Shown here one piece after another: positions 7,299 to 13,353 of a stretch of DNA of 18,973 bases; the stretch's first letter is position 1; every line of letters begins with the position of its first letter. The DNA is taken from contig CADCUZ010000168.1 of assembly GCA_902806015.1 (NCBI GenBank), forward strand, positions 1 through 18,973, in the 5' to 3' direction. Source of the DNA: an uncultured Rubrobacteraceae bacterium. GTDB lineage: Bacteria; Actinomycetota; Rubrobacteria; Rubrobacterales; Rubrobacteraceae. Below the pieces are notes generated by a model. That model saw nothing but the letters and a program-made list of their open reading frames with translations. It had not been told where the DNA came from and made no database searches. Both the position numbers and the translations under genes were made by a program.

Positions 7299-7376
7299 AG
7301 TACCTCGCGAGGCATGACAGTTGTTCGCTGTCCCAAGGCCCCCCGCTCTGTCGGGCCATCCTTCTCCTTCCTAACG

Positions 7377-7790
7377 CTATTCGTCGAAGACCAGAAACCC
7401 GACCTCGCCCGAGGCGACGGTGTCCTCTCCCCGCCGCGCGTACACCCCGAAAGCGTACAGGTGCCCCTCCCCCGTCGCCCGCACGCCAGTCGCCAGGCCG
7501 CCGACCCGCAGCACGTCGCCCGGGAAGACCATCCCCAAGAAGCGGCTTTGGAACGTCTTCACGTACCCGTGCTCCAGGTAGGGGGAAAAGAGGAGGCCCA
7601 TCGTGGCGACCGTGAGCATCCCGTGGGCGATGACGCCGGGGAGGCCCGCCTCTTCGGCGGCCCCGTCCGTGAGGTGGATCGGGTTGTGGTCCCCCGCCGC
7701 CTCCGCGTACTTCCGGAGCTGCTCCTGATGCACCGGAGGCAGCTCCCGCTCCCCCAACCCCTCGCCGATCGTCCAGCTCGGGACGCTCAT
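7377..7790 (-). CDS. MaoC-type (R)-hydratase / dehydratase
   Basis: The 137-aa protein is a single hotdog domain. It carries the hydratase motif AAGDHNPIH, with catalytic Asp34 and His39, and AHGM (55-58) that starts the substrate-binding helix. Such enzymes add water to trans-2-enoyl thioesters or remove it from (R)-3-hydroxyacyl thioesters. The start is ATG 7790, where similarity begins; its ATGA overlaps the stop of the preceding dehydratase by 4 nt. The upstream in-frame extension to 7952 lies inside that gene and is not family-like. The pair resembles the two subunits of heteromeric HadA/HadB-like dehydratases, so the proteins may act together. It is the last gene of the inferred operon. 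Confidence 0.88.
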   Translation of the reverse strand: MSVPSWTIGEGLGERELPPVHQEQLRKYAEAAGDHNPIHLTDGAAEEAGLPGVIAHGMLTVATMGLLFSPYLEHGYVKTFQSRFLGMVFPGDVLRVGGLATGVRATGEGHLYAFGVYARRGEDTVASGEVGFLVFDE

Positions 7791-8239
7791 ACCCCCATCC
7801 TCCGTCGCACGGCCGCCGTAACGACGACGGTGTCGTTCGTAGTAAAGACGAGCCCGCCATCCGCGTCCTCGCCGGTCCGCTCGAAGAGAAGGAAGCCGAG
7901 GAGGCCGCGGCGGCCCTGCTTGTCGTAGGAGTCCTTGAGCGTCAGGCGGCACAGGAGCTCGTCGCCGACGAGGAGCGGGCGCTCGTAAAAGATCCGGAAC
8001 TCGCCATGGATCAGGCCGGCGGGGGGCAGCTCCAGCCCGCCTATCCTCCCGTAGTCGAGGGTGCGCGGGAATGTCGGCGGCGCGAGCAGCCTCCCGTAGC
8101 GACTCCCCCTCGCCGCCGCCTCGTCCCCGTAGAGCGGGCTCGGGTCGGCGACGGCCTGCGCGAAGCGCCGGACGGCCTCCCGCTCGACCGTGTTCCTCAC
8201 CGGCTCCGAGGAGCGGCCGACGAACCTCTCGTAGAGCAC
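7787..8239 (-). CDS. FAS1-like / MaoC N-terminal dehydratase subunit (HadA-like)
   Basis: This 150-aa protein matches the FAS1-like dehydratase (MaoC_dehydrat_N) family. An N-terminal helix with AVADPSPLYGDE (29-40) and LAPPTFP (52-58) is followed by the strand HGEFRIFYERPLLVGDEL (78-95). In mycobacterial HadAB the matching subunit binds the acyl chain while the MaoC-type partner supplies the catalytic residues. The adjoining gene at 7377 has those residues, which supports a heterodimer acting on 3-hydroxyacyl thioesters. The start is GTG 8239, overlapping the TAG of the SDR gene by one base (TAGTG). The end overlaps the next gene by 4 nt, so expression is almost certainly coupled. Confidence 0.85.
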   Translation of the reverse strand: MLYERFVGRSSEPVRNTVEREAVRRFAQAVADPSPLYGDEAAARGSRYGRLLAPPTFPRTLDYGRIGGLELPPAGLIHGEFRIFYERPLLVGDELLCRLTLKDSYDKQGRRGLLGFLLFERTGEDADGGLVFTTNDTVVVTAAVRRRMGV

Positions 8240-9000
8240 TAGTCCCTCGGCCCGCCGGCGACGTAGAGGACCTGCCCGCTCACGAACCCGGCCTCCTCGG
8301 AGGCGAAAAAGAGGACGGACGCCGCCACGTCCTCGGGCCAGCCGCCGCGGCCGACGGGGATGGTCTTCACGCGCTCGGCGACGAGGTCGTCGAAGTCCGC
8401 GCCCAGGCGGGCGGCGGTCTCTCGGGTCATGTCCGTTTCTATAAAGCCGGGGGCCACGGCGTTTGCCGTGACGCCGTAGCGCCCGAGCTCGACGGCGAGG
8501 GTCTTCGTGAAGCCCTGGATGCCGGCCTTGGCCGCCGCGTAGTTCGCCTGGCCCCGGTTGCCGAGGGCCGAGGTCGAGGACACGTTCACGATCCTGCCGT
8601 AGTTACCCTCCACCATGTGCCTCTGGGCGGCCCGGCTGCAGAAGAAGGCGCCCGTCAGGTGAACGTTCAGTACGCTTCTCCAGTCCTCGTCGGTCATCTT
8701 GTAGACGAGGTTGTCCTTCGTGATACCGGCGTTGTTGACCAGGATATCCAGCCGCCCGTACCGGCCCACCGTCTCTCCGACGGCGTTCTCCACCTCCGTC
8801 CGGCTCGTCACGTCGACCTTGGCGGCGAACGCGTCCATACCCTCTTCCACGAGCCCGCGGGCCGTCGCCGCGGCCCCGTCCCTGTTCACGTCCGTCAAGC
8901 AGACCCGCGCGCCCTCCCGGGCGAACCGGCGGGCTATCGCCTCCCCGATCCCACGCCCCGCCCCCGTTACCATCGCGACCCTGCCGTCGAGCCTGCCCAT
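8239..9000 (-). CDS. FabG-like 3-oxoacyl-thioester reductase (SDR)
   Basis: The 253-aa SDR has TGAGRGIG (12-19), Asp37, NNAG (89-92) and the active-site residues Ser141, Tyr154 and Lys158. The residue usually Asn in the SDR tetrad is His114 (LNVHLTG). The same change occurs in HSD17B4-type multifunctional 3-hydroxyacyl-CoA dehydrogenases, which fits an acyl-CoA substrate. Asp37 suggests NAD(H). Together with the dehydratase pair behind it, the gene supplies the reduction/dehydration steps (or their reverse) of acyl-thioester metabolism. The start is ATG 9000, with AAGGGAGG at good spacing. A 119-nt gap with a tandem repeat separates it from the preceding gene; the following gene overlaps by 1 nt. 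Confidence 0.9.
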   Translation of the reverse strand: MGRLDGRVAMVTGAGRGIGEAIARRFAREGARVCLTDVNRDGAAATARGLVEEGMDAFAAKVDVTSRTEVENAVGETVGRYGRLDILVNNAGITKDNLVYKMTDEDWRSVLNVHLTGAFFCSRAAQRHMVEGNYGRIVNVSSTSALGNRGQANYAAAKAGIQGFTKTLAVELGRYGVTANAVAPGFIETDMTRETAARLGADFDDLVAERVKTIPVGRGGWPEDVAASVLFFASEEAGFVSGQVLYVAGGPRD

Positions 9001-9039
9001 GCGCCTCCCTTCGGTCGTCGCAGCACGCTTCGGCCTGCG

Positions 9040-9086
9040 GCCTGCGCTTTCGGCATTTCAGCCTGCGCTTTTGGCATTTCAGCCTG
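9040..9086. repeat. 21-bp tandem repeat
   Basis: Two copies of a 21-bp unit (9040-9060 and 9061-9081) differ at one base, C/T at the eleventh base. Partial copies flank them: GCCTG follows at 9082 and GCCTGCG precedes at 9033. The unit contains CTTTCGGC, also present in the inverted repeat at 16878-16919. It lies in the only sizeable gap of the operon. Confidence 0.75.
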
Positions 9087-9119
9087 TCAGGCTTTCGTAT
9101 CGACTGACCGGCTGACTAG

Positions 9120-9974
9120 CTAATACTCGTAGAAGCCTCCGCCGCTCTTGCGGCCCAGCCTGCCGGACCGTACCAGATCTTCGAGCGTTTTTGGCGGGAC
9201 GTAGTAGGGGTTACCAGTGGCCTCGTGGATGCGGGAGGTGACGTCCAGGGCGACGTCCAGTCCTATAAAGTCGCCCAGCTCGAAGGGGCCTATGGGGAAC
9301 CCGAGGCCCCTCTTCGCGAGGAGGTCTATGTCTTTTTTGGGGGCGGCTTTTGCCTCCAGGAGATGGCAGGCTTCGAGGAGCATCGGGATGAGGAGGCGGT
9401 TTGCGACGAAGCCGGGTACGTCGCCGTCCACGACGACGGGAAGCTTGCCAAAGGAGCGTACGAGGCCCTTCGCCCTCTCGAGGGTCTCGTCGCTCGTGAG
9501 GGCGCCGCGCGGGACTTCGACGGCCTCGCGTAACGGGGGCGGGGTGAAGAAGTGGGTGCCGCACACCCTCTCCGGGCGGTTGGTGGCGCCCGCGAGCTCC
9601 GTTATGGAGATGGAGGAGGTGTTGGTGAAGAGGAGCGCCTCGGGCGGGAGCAGGGCGTCCAGGGCGGAAAGGGCCCCTTTTTTGGGCCCGATCTTCTCGA
9701 CGATCGCCTCTATCACGACGCCCGAGCCGCGAAGCTCTTCGGTGTTGGTGGTCCAGCGTACGCGGTCGCGATGGGCCGACGCCTCTTCTTCGGTAAAGAC
9801 GCTCTTCTCCGCGAAGCGCAGCAGGCCCTCGCCGACGGAGACCTGGGCCCTTTCGAGCGCCTCGACGGAGGAGTCGCAGGCGATCACGGCGTGGCCGGAT
9901 TGGGCCGCCAGCTGGACGATGCCGGCGCCCATCGTGCCGGTACCGAGGACGCCGATCTTCCCCGCCGGCTCCAC
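9120..9974 (-). CDS. 3-hydroxyacyl-CoA dehydrogenase (3-hydroxybutyryl-CoA dehydrogenase type)
   Basis: The 284-aa protein has the usual length and order of monofunctional 3-hydroxyacyl-CoA dehydrogenases. The NAD-binding loop is GVLGTGTMGAG (8-18) with Asp34. Ser120 lies in TNTSS. The catalytic pair His141 and Glu153 has the expected 12-residue spacing, and DVPGFVANR (185-193) carries Asn192. The motif normally written HFFNP reads HFFTP (Thr144), an unusual change beside the active site. It oxidises (S)-3-hydroxyacyl-CoA with NAD, as PaaH or Hbd do. The start is GTG 9974, overlapping by one base the TAG of the upstream kinase-fold gene. Its stop is followed by the repeat-bearing spacer before the SDR. 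Confidence 0.9.
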   Translation of the reverse strand: MEPAGKIGVLGTGTMGAGIVQLAAQSGHAVIACDSSVEALERAQVSVGEGLLRFAEKSVFTEEEASAHRDRVRWTTNTEELRGSGVVIEAIVEKIGPKKGALSALDALLPPEALLFTNTSSISITELAGATNRPERVCGTHFFTPPPLREAVEVPRGALTSDETLERAKGLVRSFGKLPVVVDGDVPGFVANRLLIPMLLEACHLLEAKAAPKKDIDLLAKRGLGFPIGPFELGDFIGLDVALDVTSRIHEATGNPYYVPPKTLEDLVRSGRLGRKSGGGFYEY

Positions 9975-11032
9975 TAGACGTCCCCGGTGCGGGAGAGGTT
10001 TTCGGCGTGCAGGATCAGGGTCCGCGCCCTCTCGCCGAAGGTCGCGAAGCGCTCGTCTTGGGTCTGGCCGGCCTTCCAGCGGGCGAAGATCTGCTGCAGG
10101 ATGCCCGCGAGCTTGAAGTAGCCGAATACGACGTACCAGTGCATCTCGGAGAGGTCGCGCCCGCTCTTTTGCGCGTAGCGGTCGATGATCTCCTTGCGCG
10201 TCATAAAGCCGGGCGTGGCGGTCACGGTCGGCATGACCGCCTTAAGGTCGTAGGGGTCCCCCGGCTCGACCCAGTAGGAGAGCGAGACGGCAAGGTCGAA
10301 GAGCGGGTCGCCCACGGTCGTCATCTCCCAGTCGAGGACGGCCCGGACCTCCGTGAGGTCGTCGGGGTTCAGGAGGAGGTTGTTGAGCTTGTAGTCGTTG
10401 TGGATGATGGTCGGCGGCGGGCTCTCGGGGACGTTCGCCGCTAGCCAGTCCGTGAGCGGCTCCACCTCCTCTATCTCGTCGGTTCTGGCTTTGTCGTAGC
10501 GGGAGATCCAACCCCTAGTCTGCCGCTCCAGAAAACCGTCCGGCTTGCCGAGGTCCCCGAGGCCGGCCTCCCACGGGTCCACGGCGTGCAGCTCGACGAG
10601 CGTGTCGACGACGGTGAGGGAGATGCCCCGGCACAGCCCCTCATCAGGTCCGGTCCCTTCCGGAAAGGAGTCGTCGAGCACGACGCCCGTCCTCTTCTCC
10701 ATCACGTAGAACGGCGCCCCGATAATGGACTCATCGTCGGAAAAGAAGTACGGCTTCGGGGCGAGCGGGTACGCGGCGTCGAGCTTCGCCAGGATGCCTG
10801 ACTCCCGGCCCATGTCGTGAGCTTTCGGAGGTATGGGGCCCATCGGCGGGCGGCGCAGCACGCCCTCCCAGCCGTCGATCTTCAGCAGGTAGGTCAGGTT
10901 CGAGGCGCCGGAGGGGAACTGCTCGACCGCAAGGTTTCCCCCGGGCAGTTCCTCTACTCGCTCCCGCAGGACGCGCTCGACCGATTCTTCGTCGAACCGC
11001 TCGCCCTCCCGGACCTTTATCGTCTCGGACAT
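9974..11032 (-). CDS. Aminoglycoside-phosphotransferase-fold kinase, ACAD10/11 type
   Basis: The 352-aa protein belongs to the APH/choline-kinase fold. SGASNLTYLL (41-50) forms the nucleotide loop, and RRPP (60-63) follows the expected strand. The catalytic loop is HNDYKLNN with Asp213 and Asn218; the metal-binding segment is LDWEM with Asp234. The sequence style matches the kinase-like domain that in ACAD10/ACAD11 is fused to an acyl-CoA dehydrogenase. There it is thought to phosphorylate 4-hydroxyacyl-CoAs so that the hydroxyl can be eliminated. Here the domain stands alone, with a 3-hydroxyacyl-CoA dehydrogenase directly behind it (1-nt overlap), which supports a hydroxyacyl-CoA role by inference. 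I start it at ATG 11032 because GGGGAG lies just upstream; GTG 11044 is the alternative. Confidence 0.87.
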   Translation of the reverse strand: MSETIKVREGERFDEESVERVLRERVEELPGGNLAVEQFPSGASNLTYLLKIDGWEGVLRRPPMGPIPPKAHDMGRESGILAKLDAAYPLAPKPYFFSDDESIIGAPFYVMEKRTGVVLDDSFPEGTGPDEGLCRGISLTVVDTLVELHAVDPWEAGLGDLGKPDGFLERQTRGWISRYDKARTDEIEEVEPLTDWLAANVPESPPPTIIHNDYKLNNLLLNPDDLTEVRAVLDWEMTTVGDPLFDLAVSLSYWVEPGDPYDLKAVMPTVTATPGFMTRKEIIDRYAQKSGRDLSEMHWYVVFGYFKLAGILQQIFARWKAGQTQDERFATFGERARTLILHAENLSRTGDV

Positions 11033-11063
11033 TCGTCTCCCCACGGTCGTGTTGGCACGCCTC

Positions 11064-11834
11064 CTACGATAGCTTTCGGCGGTCGGCCTTGCTGTTCCCG
11101 GCCGGTTGTTCGCGACCGGCCTGGACGAGCTTTCCCCCCACGACTTCGGGGACGAGGTCGCTCGCGCCGACGTCGGCGACGAAGGCGAAGGCGTCCATCC
11201 GGTCGTTCTCGACGAACCAGCGGCCGGCCCGGCTCCGCTTCAGGGCGTCCGGGACATTCTTGCCGTGCCGCTCCACGAAATCCAGGGCGAGCCAGGCGGC
11301 GTCGTTCAGGCGCCAACCCGACGGTTCCAGGTGGGAGACTATCGTGGCCGCGCCGAGAAAGTCCTCGACGGTGAAGCGGCCCGCCGATCCGGCGCAGACG
11401 AGGTAGACCGAGCCGGACCCCGACCCTCGTAGCTCGCGGGCCACGGCCGGGGCGTTGCGGAGGCATCCGAGGAGGACCCTGTCGGCGGGGGCGGCGTCCG
11501 CGAGGGCGCGGGTGCCGTTTGTGGTCACGAAGATCACGTCCTTGCCCGCGACGACTTCGGGCCCGTACTCCTCGGGGAAGGGCCCGTGGTCGTAGCCGTC
11601 TATGCGCGCGGCGTCCTGCTCCCCGCCGCGCAGGACGTTCCCGGGTCCTAGCCTCTTGCGGAGCTCCTCGGCCTCCTCCAGGCCCTCCGCCGGGTAGACG
11701 TCGCGGGCGCCGTTCTCCAGGATCGCGAGCAGCGTGGTGGTCGCCATGAATACGTCCAGCACGACGACCGTGGCGCCGGCGAGCCTCTCCGGCACGATCT
11801 CCTGCCGCGTCATGAGCACCCGTAGCCGCTTCAA
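11064..11834 (-). CDS. ComB-like protein (2-phosphosulfolactate phosphatase family), divergent
   Basis: The 256-aa protein has the ComB framework: VVVLDVFMATTT (23-34), GGEQ near 70-73, TTNGTRAL (104-111), and CAGSAGRFTVEDFLGA (147-162). ComB removes phosphate from 2-phosphosulfolactate in coenzyme M synthesis and needs magnesium. Several conserved positions differ: the Arg of DVxRATT is Met30, GGER is GGEQ, and the GNSP-like segment reads GPFP. The true substrate is therefore doubtful, and coenzyme M synthesis is not expected here. The start is TTG 11834 with AGGA at good spacing; ATG 11813 is possible. It ends 31 nt before the APH-fold gene and probably begins that operon, divergent from the gene at 11934. 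Confidence 0.82.
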   Translation of the reverse strand: MKRLRVLMTRQEIVPERLAGATVVVLDVFMATTTLLAILENGARDVYPAEGLEEAEELRKRLGPGNVLRGGEQDAARIDGYDHGPFPEEYGPEVVAGKDVIFVTTNGTRALADAAPADRVLLGCLRNAPAVARELRGSGSGSVYLVCAGSAGRFTVEDFLGAATIVSHLEPSGWRLNDAAWLALDFVERHGKNVPDALKRSRAGRWFVENDRMDAFAFVADVGASDLVPEVVGGKLVQAGREQPAGNSKADRRKLS

Positions 11835-11933
11835 CGAACGGTCCTGCGCAAGGTCCCACCTCTAAGCCGCGAAACGGCCCCCATCTTACAAAAGCGCCGC
11901 CGCGCTCGCAGGTAGGGCGGAAAGAATGGGGCT

Positions 11934-12458
11934 ATGGACGTGCGTCGCATCGTTGGCCGGATTAGAATGTCTCCGTACGGGGAGCGGCGGATCGGAGTTA
12001 CCTTGGACAACCTGGGGGGACGCGACGAACGGCGGGACGTCGGTCGTCAGGAGGAAGGCTCCAACACCGGGCCCTACGTCTTGCTCGCGCTGGCCCTGGC
12101 ATTCGCGGGCTTCGGCATCTCCATCGGCATCACCTCCGGCGTGCTCGTTCCGGTCTTCGTCTTTATGTTCCCCGCGCTCGTGCTGCTAGCCCTCGGCGTC
12201 TCGAGGCTCCAGCAGCAAGGGAGGGTCTTCATCTCTTCCGGGACCGGCACGGAGCGCGAGCTCCTCTCCGCCATCCGGGACAACGGCGGCAGCATCAGCC
12301 CCGCCGAAGCGGCGATGAATACCTCGCTCACCGTGCGGGAGGCGGACGGGATGCTCTCGGAGCTCGCCGGCGGGGGCCACCTCGCCGTGGAGAGCCGCGG
12401 CGGGGCGCTCTTCTACTCCCTTCCCGGTCGGCCAGCCGCGGGGCTGGAAGACAGGTAA
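11934..12458 (+). CDS. Two-helix membrane protein with a winged-helix-like tail
   Basis: The 174-aa product has a charged N-terminus (1-46). Two transmembrane helices (about 48-66 and 70-89) are joined by a short turn. A soluble tail follows in which residues 105-165 look like a small winged helix: LLSAIRDNGGSISPAEAA, then SLTVREADGMLSELAGGGHL and a beta wing (AVESRGGALFYSLP). This resembles membrane proteins with a DNA-binding-like sensor tail, but no family name is certain. GGAAAG lies 9 nt before ATG 11934. It is divergent from comB-like and converges on the isomerase gene with 7 nt between the stops. Function is unknown; a role as a regulatory membrane protein is only a guess. Confidence 0.75.
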   Translation: MDVRRIVGRIRMSPYGERRIGVTLDNLGGRDERRDVGRQEEGSNTGPYVLLALALAFAGFGISIGITSGVLVPVFVFMFPALVLLALGVSRLQQQGRVFISSGTGTERELLSAIRDNGGSISPAEAAMNTSLTVREADGMLSELAGGGHLAVESRGGALFYSLPGRPAAGLEDR

Positions 12459-12472
12459 AGGCTCTCTACCTG
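12452..12472. terminator. Hairpin spanning two convergent stops
   Basis: CAGGTA (12452-12457) and TACCTG (12467-12472) pair across the 7-nt gap between convergent genes and overlap both 3' ends. CCAGCC-gcgg-GGCTGG (12432-12447) lies just before. Neither has a T-run. A shared bidirectional terminator is plausible. Confidence 0.35.
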
Positions 12473-13251
12473 CCGGTGAAGCGCGCCTCCCGCTTCTCGA
12501 AGAACGCCTCGATGCCCTCCTTGTGGTCGGCGGTGTAACCGCAAAAGGTCTGGCCTTCGGCCTCACGGTCGAGGACCGTCCCCAGATCTCCCTCGAAGCT
12601 GGCGTATAGGGCTCGCTTGGTCCTGCCGAGGGCGGCCGTCGGCATCGCGGCGAGACGTGAAGCGAGGGCGGCGGTCTCTTCGGCCAACTCTTGGTCGGGG
12701 ACGACCCTGTTGACGAGGCCGGTGCGCAGGGCCTCGTCGGCCTCGACGGGATCGCCGAGCATACTCATCTCCAGGGCGCGCCCGAGGCCGACGACGCGGG
12801 GCAAAAAGAACGAGACCCCGGCGTCGGGCATGAGGCCGATCTTGATGAAGGCTACAGAGAATTTCGCGCTCTCGGCGGCGAGGCGCAGGTCGCAGGCGAG
12901 CGCGATGCCGACGCCGGCCCCGTAGACCGGGCCGCGGAGCGACGCGACGATGGGCTTCTCTATCGACACCATCCGTTTCACCAGGCGGCTGTAAGTGTTG
13001 CGCAGGTACTCGCCGAGGTCCGGGTCGCCCTCGGCGCCCCCTGCGATCTGGACGAGGTCCGCCCCCGCCGAGAAGCTTCGCCCCTCGCCCCGCAACACGA
13101 CGCACCGGACCCCGTCGTCGGCCGCTGCCTCGTCGAGGGCCGCGTGGAGCTCCTCGTGCATGGTGGCGTCGAAGGCGTTCAGCTTTTTGGGGCGGTTAAG
13201 GGCGACGTCGGCGACGCCGTCCCTCTTCTCGAAGAGAATGGTTCCGTACAA
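12466..13251 (-). CDS. PaaG-type enoyl-CoA isomerase/hydratase (crotonase superfamily)
   Basis: The 261-aa protein is a crotonase. The oxyanion-hole segments are SAGAD (61-65) and GPVYGAGVG (107-115). Both catalytic glutamates of true enoyl-CoA hydratase are replaced (Gly115 and Phe135). Asp143 in LMPDAGVSFFLPR is the acid seen in PaaG and other delta3,delta2-enoyl-CoA isomerases. The C-terminus, ADHKEGIEAFFEKREARFTG (241-260), also matches PaaG. An isomerase acting on an unsaturated or epoxy-ring acyl-CoA is therefore likelier than a hydratase. No phenylacetyl-CoA epoxidase genes are in the window, so I give no gene symbol. The start is TTG 13251 with GGAGGG 7 nt upstream. It lies 102 nt behind aacS on the same strand, with a hairpin between them. 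Confidence 0.85.
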   Translation of the reverse strand: MYGTILFEKRDGVADVALNRPKKLNAFDATMHEELHAALDEAAADDGVRCVVLRGEGRSFSAGADLVQIAGGAEGDPDLGEYLRNTYSRLVKRMVSIEKPIVASLRGPVYGAGVGIALACDLRLAAESAKFSVAFIKIGLMPDAGVSFFLPRVVGLGRALEMSMLGDPVEADEALRTGLVNRVVPDQELAEETAALASRLAAMPTAALGRTKRALYASFEGDLGTVLDREAEGQTFCGYTADHKEGIEAFFEKREARFTGR

Positions 13252-13271
13252 GGTTTCGCCCTCCGTGACGC

Positions 13272-13310
13272 GAGCTGCCCCCGCCCTGACAGTCGCGGGG
13301 CAGCTCTTTT
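13272..13310 (+). terminator. Intrinsic terminator facing the + strand
   Basis: GAGCTGCCCC (13272-13281) and GGGGCAGCTC (13297-13306) form a perfect 10-bp stem with a 15-nt loop. TTTT follows directly, then ATGCTTTT. The T-run is on the + strand, although both flanking genes are on the minus strand. It would stop transcription running rightward into aacS in antisense. On the minus strand the same hairpin falls in the leader of the isomerase gene, upstream of its Shine-Dalgarno sequence. Confidence 0.65.
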
Positions 13311-13353
13311 ATGCTTTTCGTGTCGTAATCAAGCCGTCGGCTTCTCCGGCGCC

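Noticed and set aside
7174..7359. 61-codon minus-strand frame behind the MaoC gene with a good GGAAGGAG ribosome-binding site (ATG 7359)
   Set aside because: The product has no hydrophobic or domain pattern and crosses the inverted repeats at 7194-7298. The ribosome-binding site may belong to a lost sixth downstream gene, but the frame itself is not convincing.
8071..9123. 350-codon open frame on the + strand opposite the SDR and dehydratase genes
   Set aside because: Biased composition, no ribosome-binding site logic, and complete overlap with coding genes that show intact active sites.
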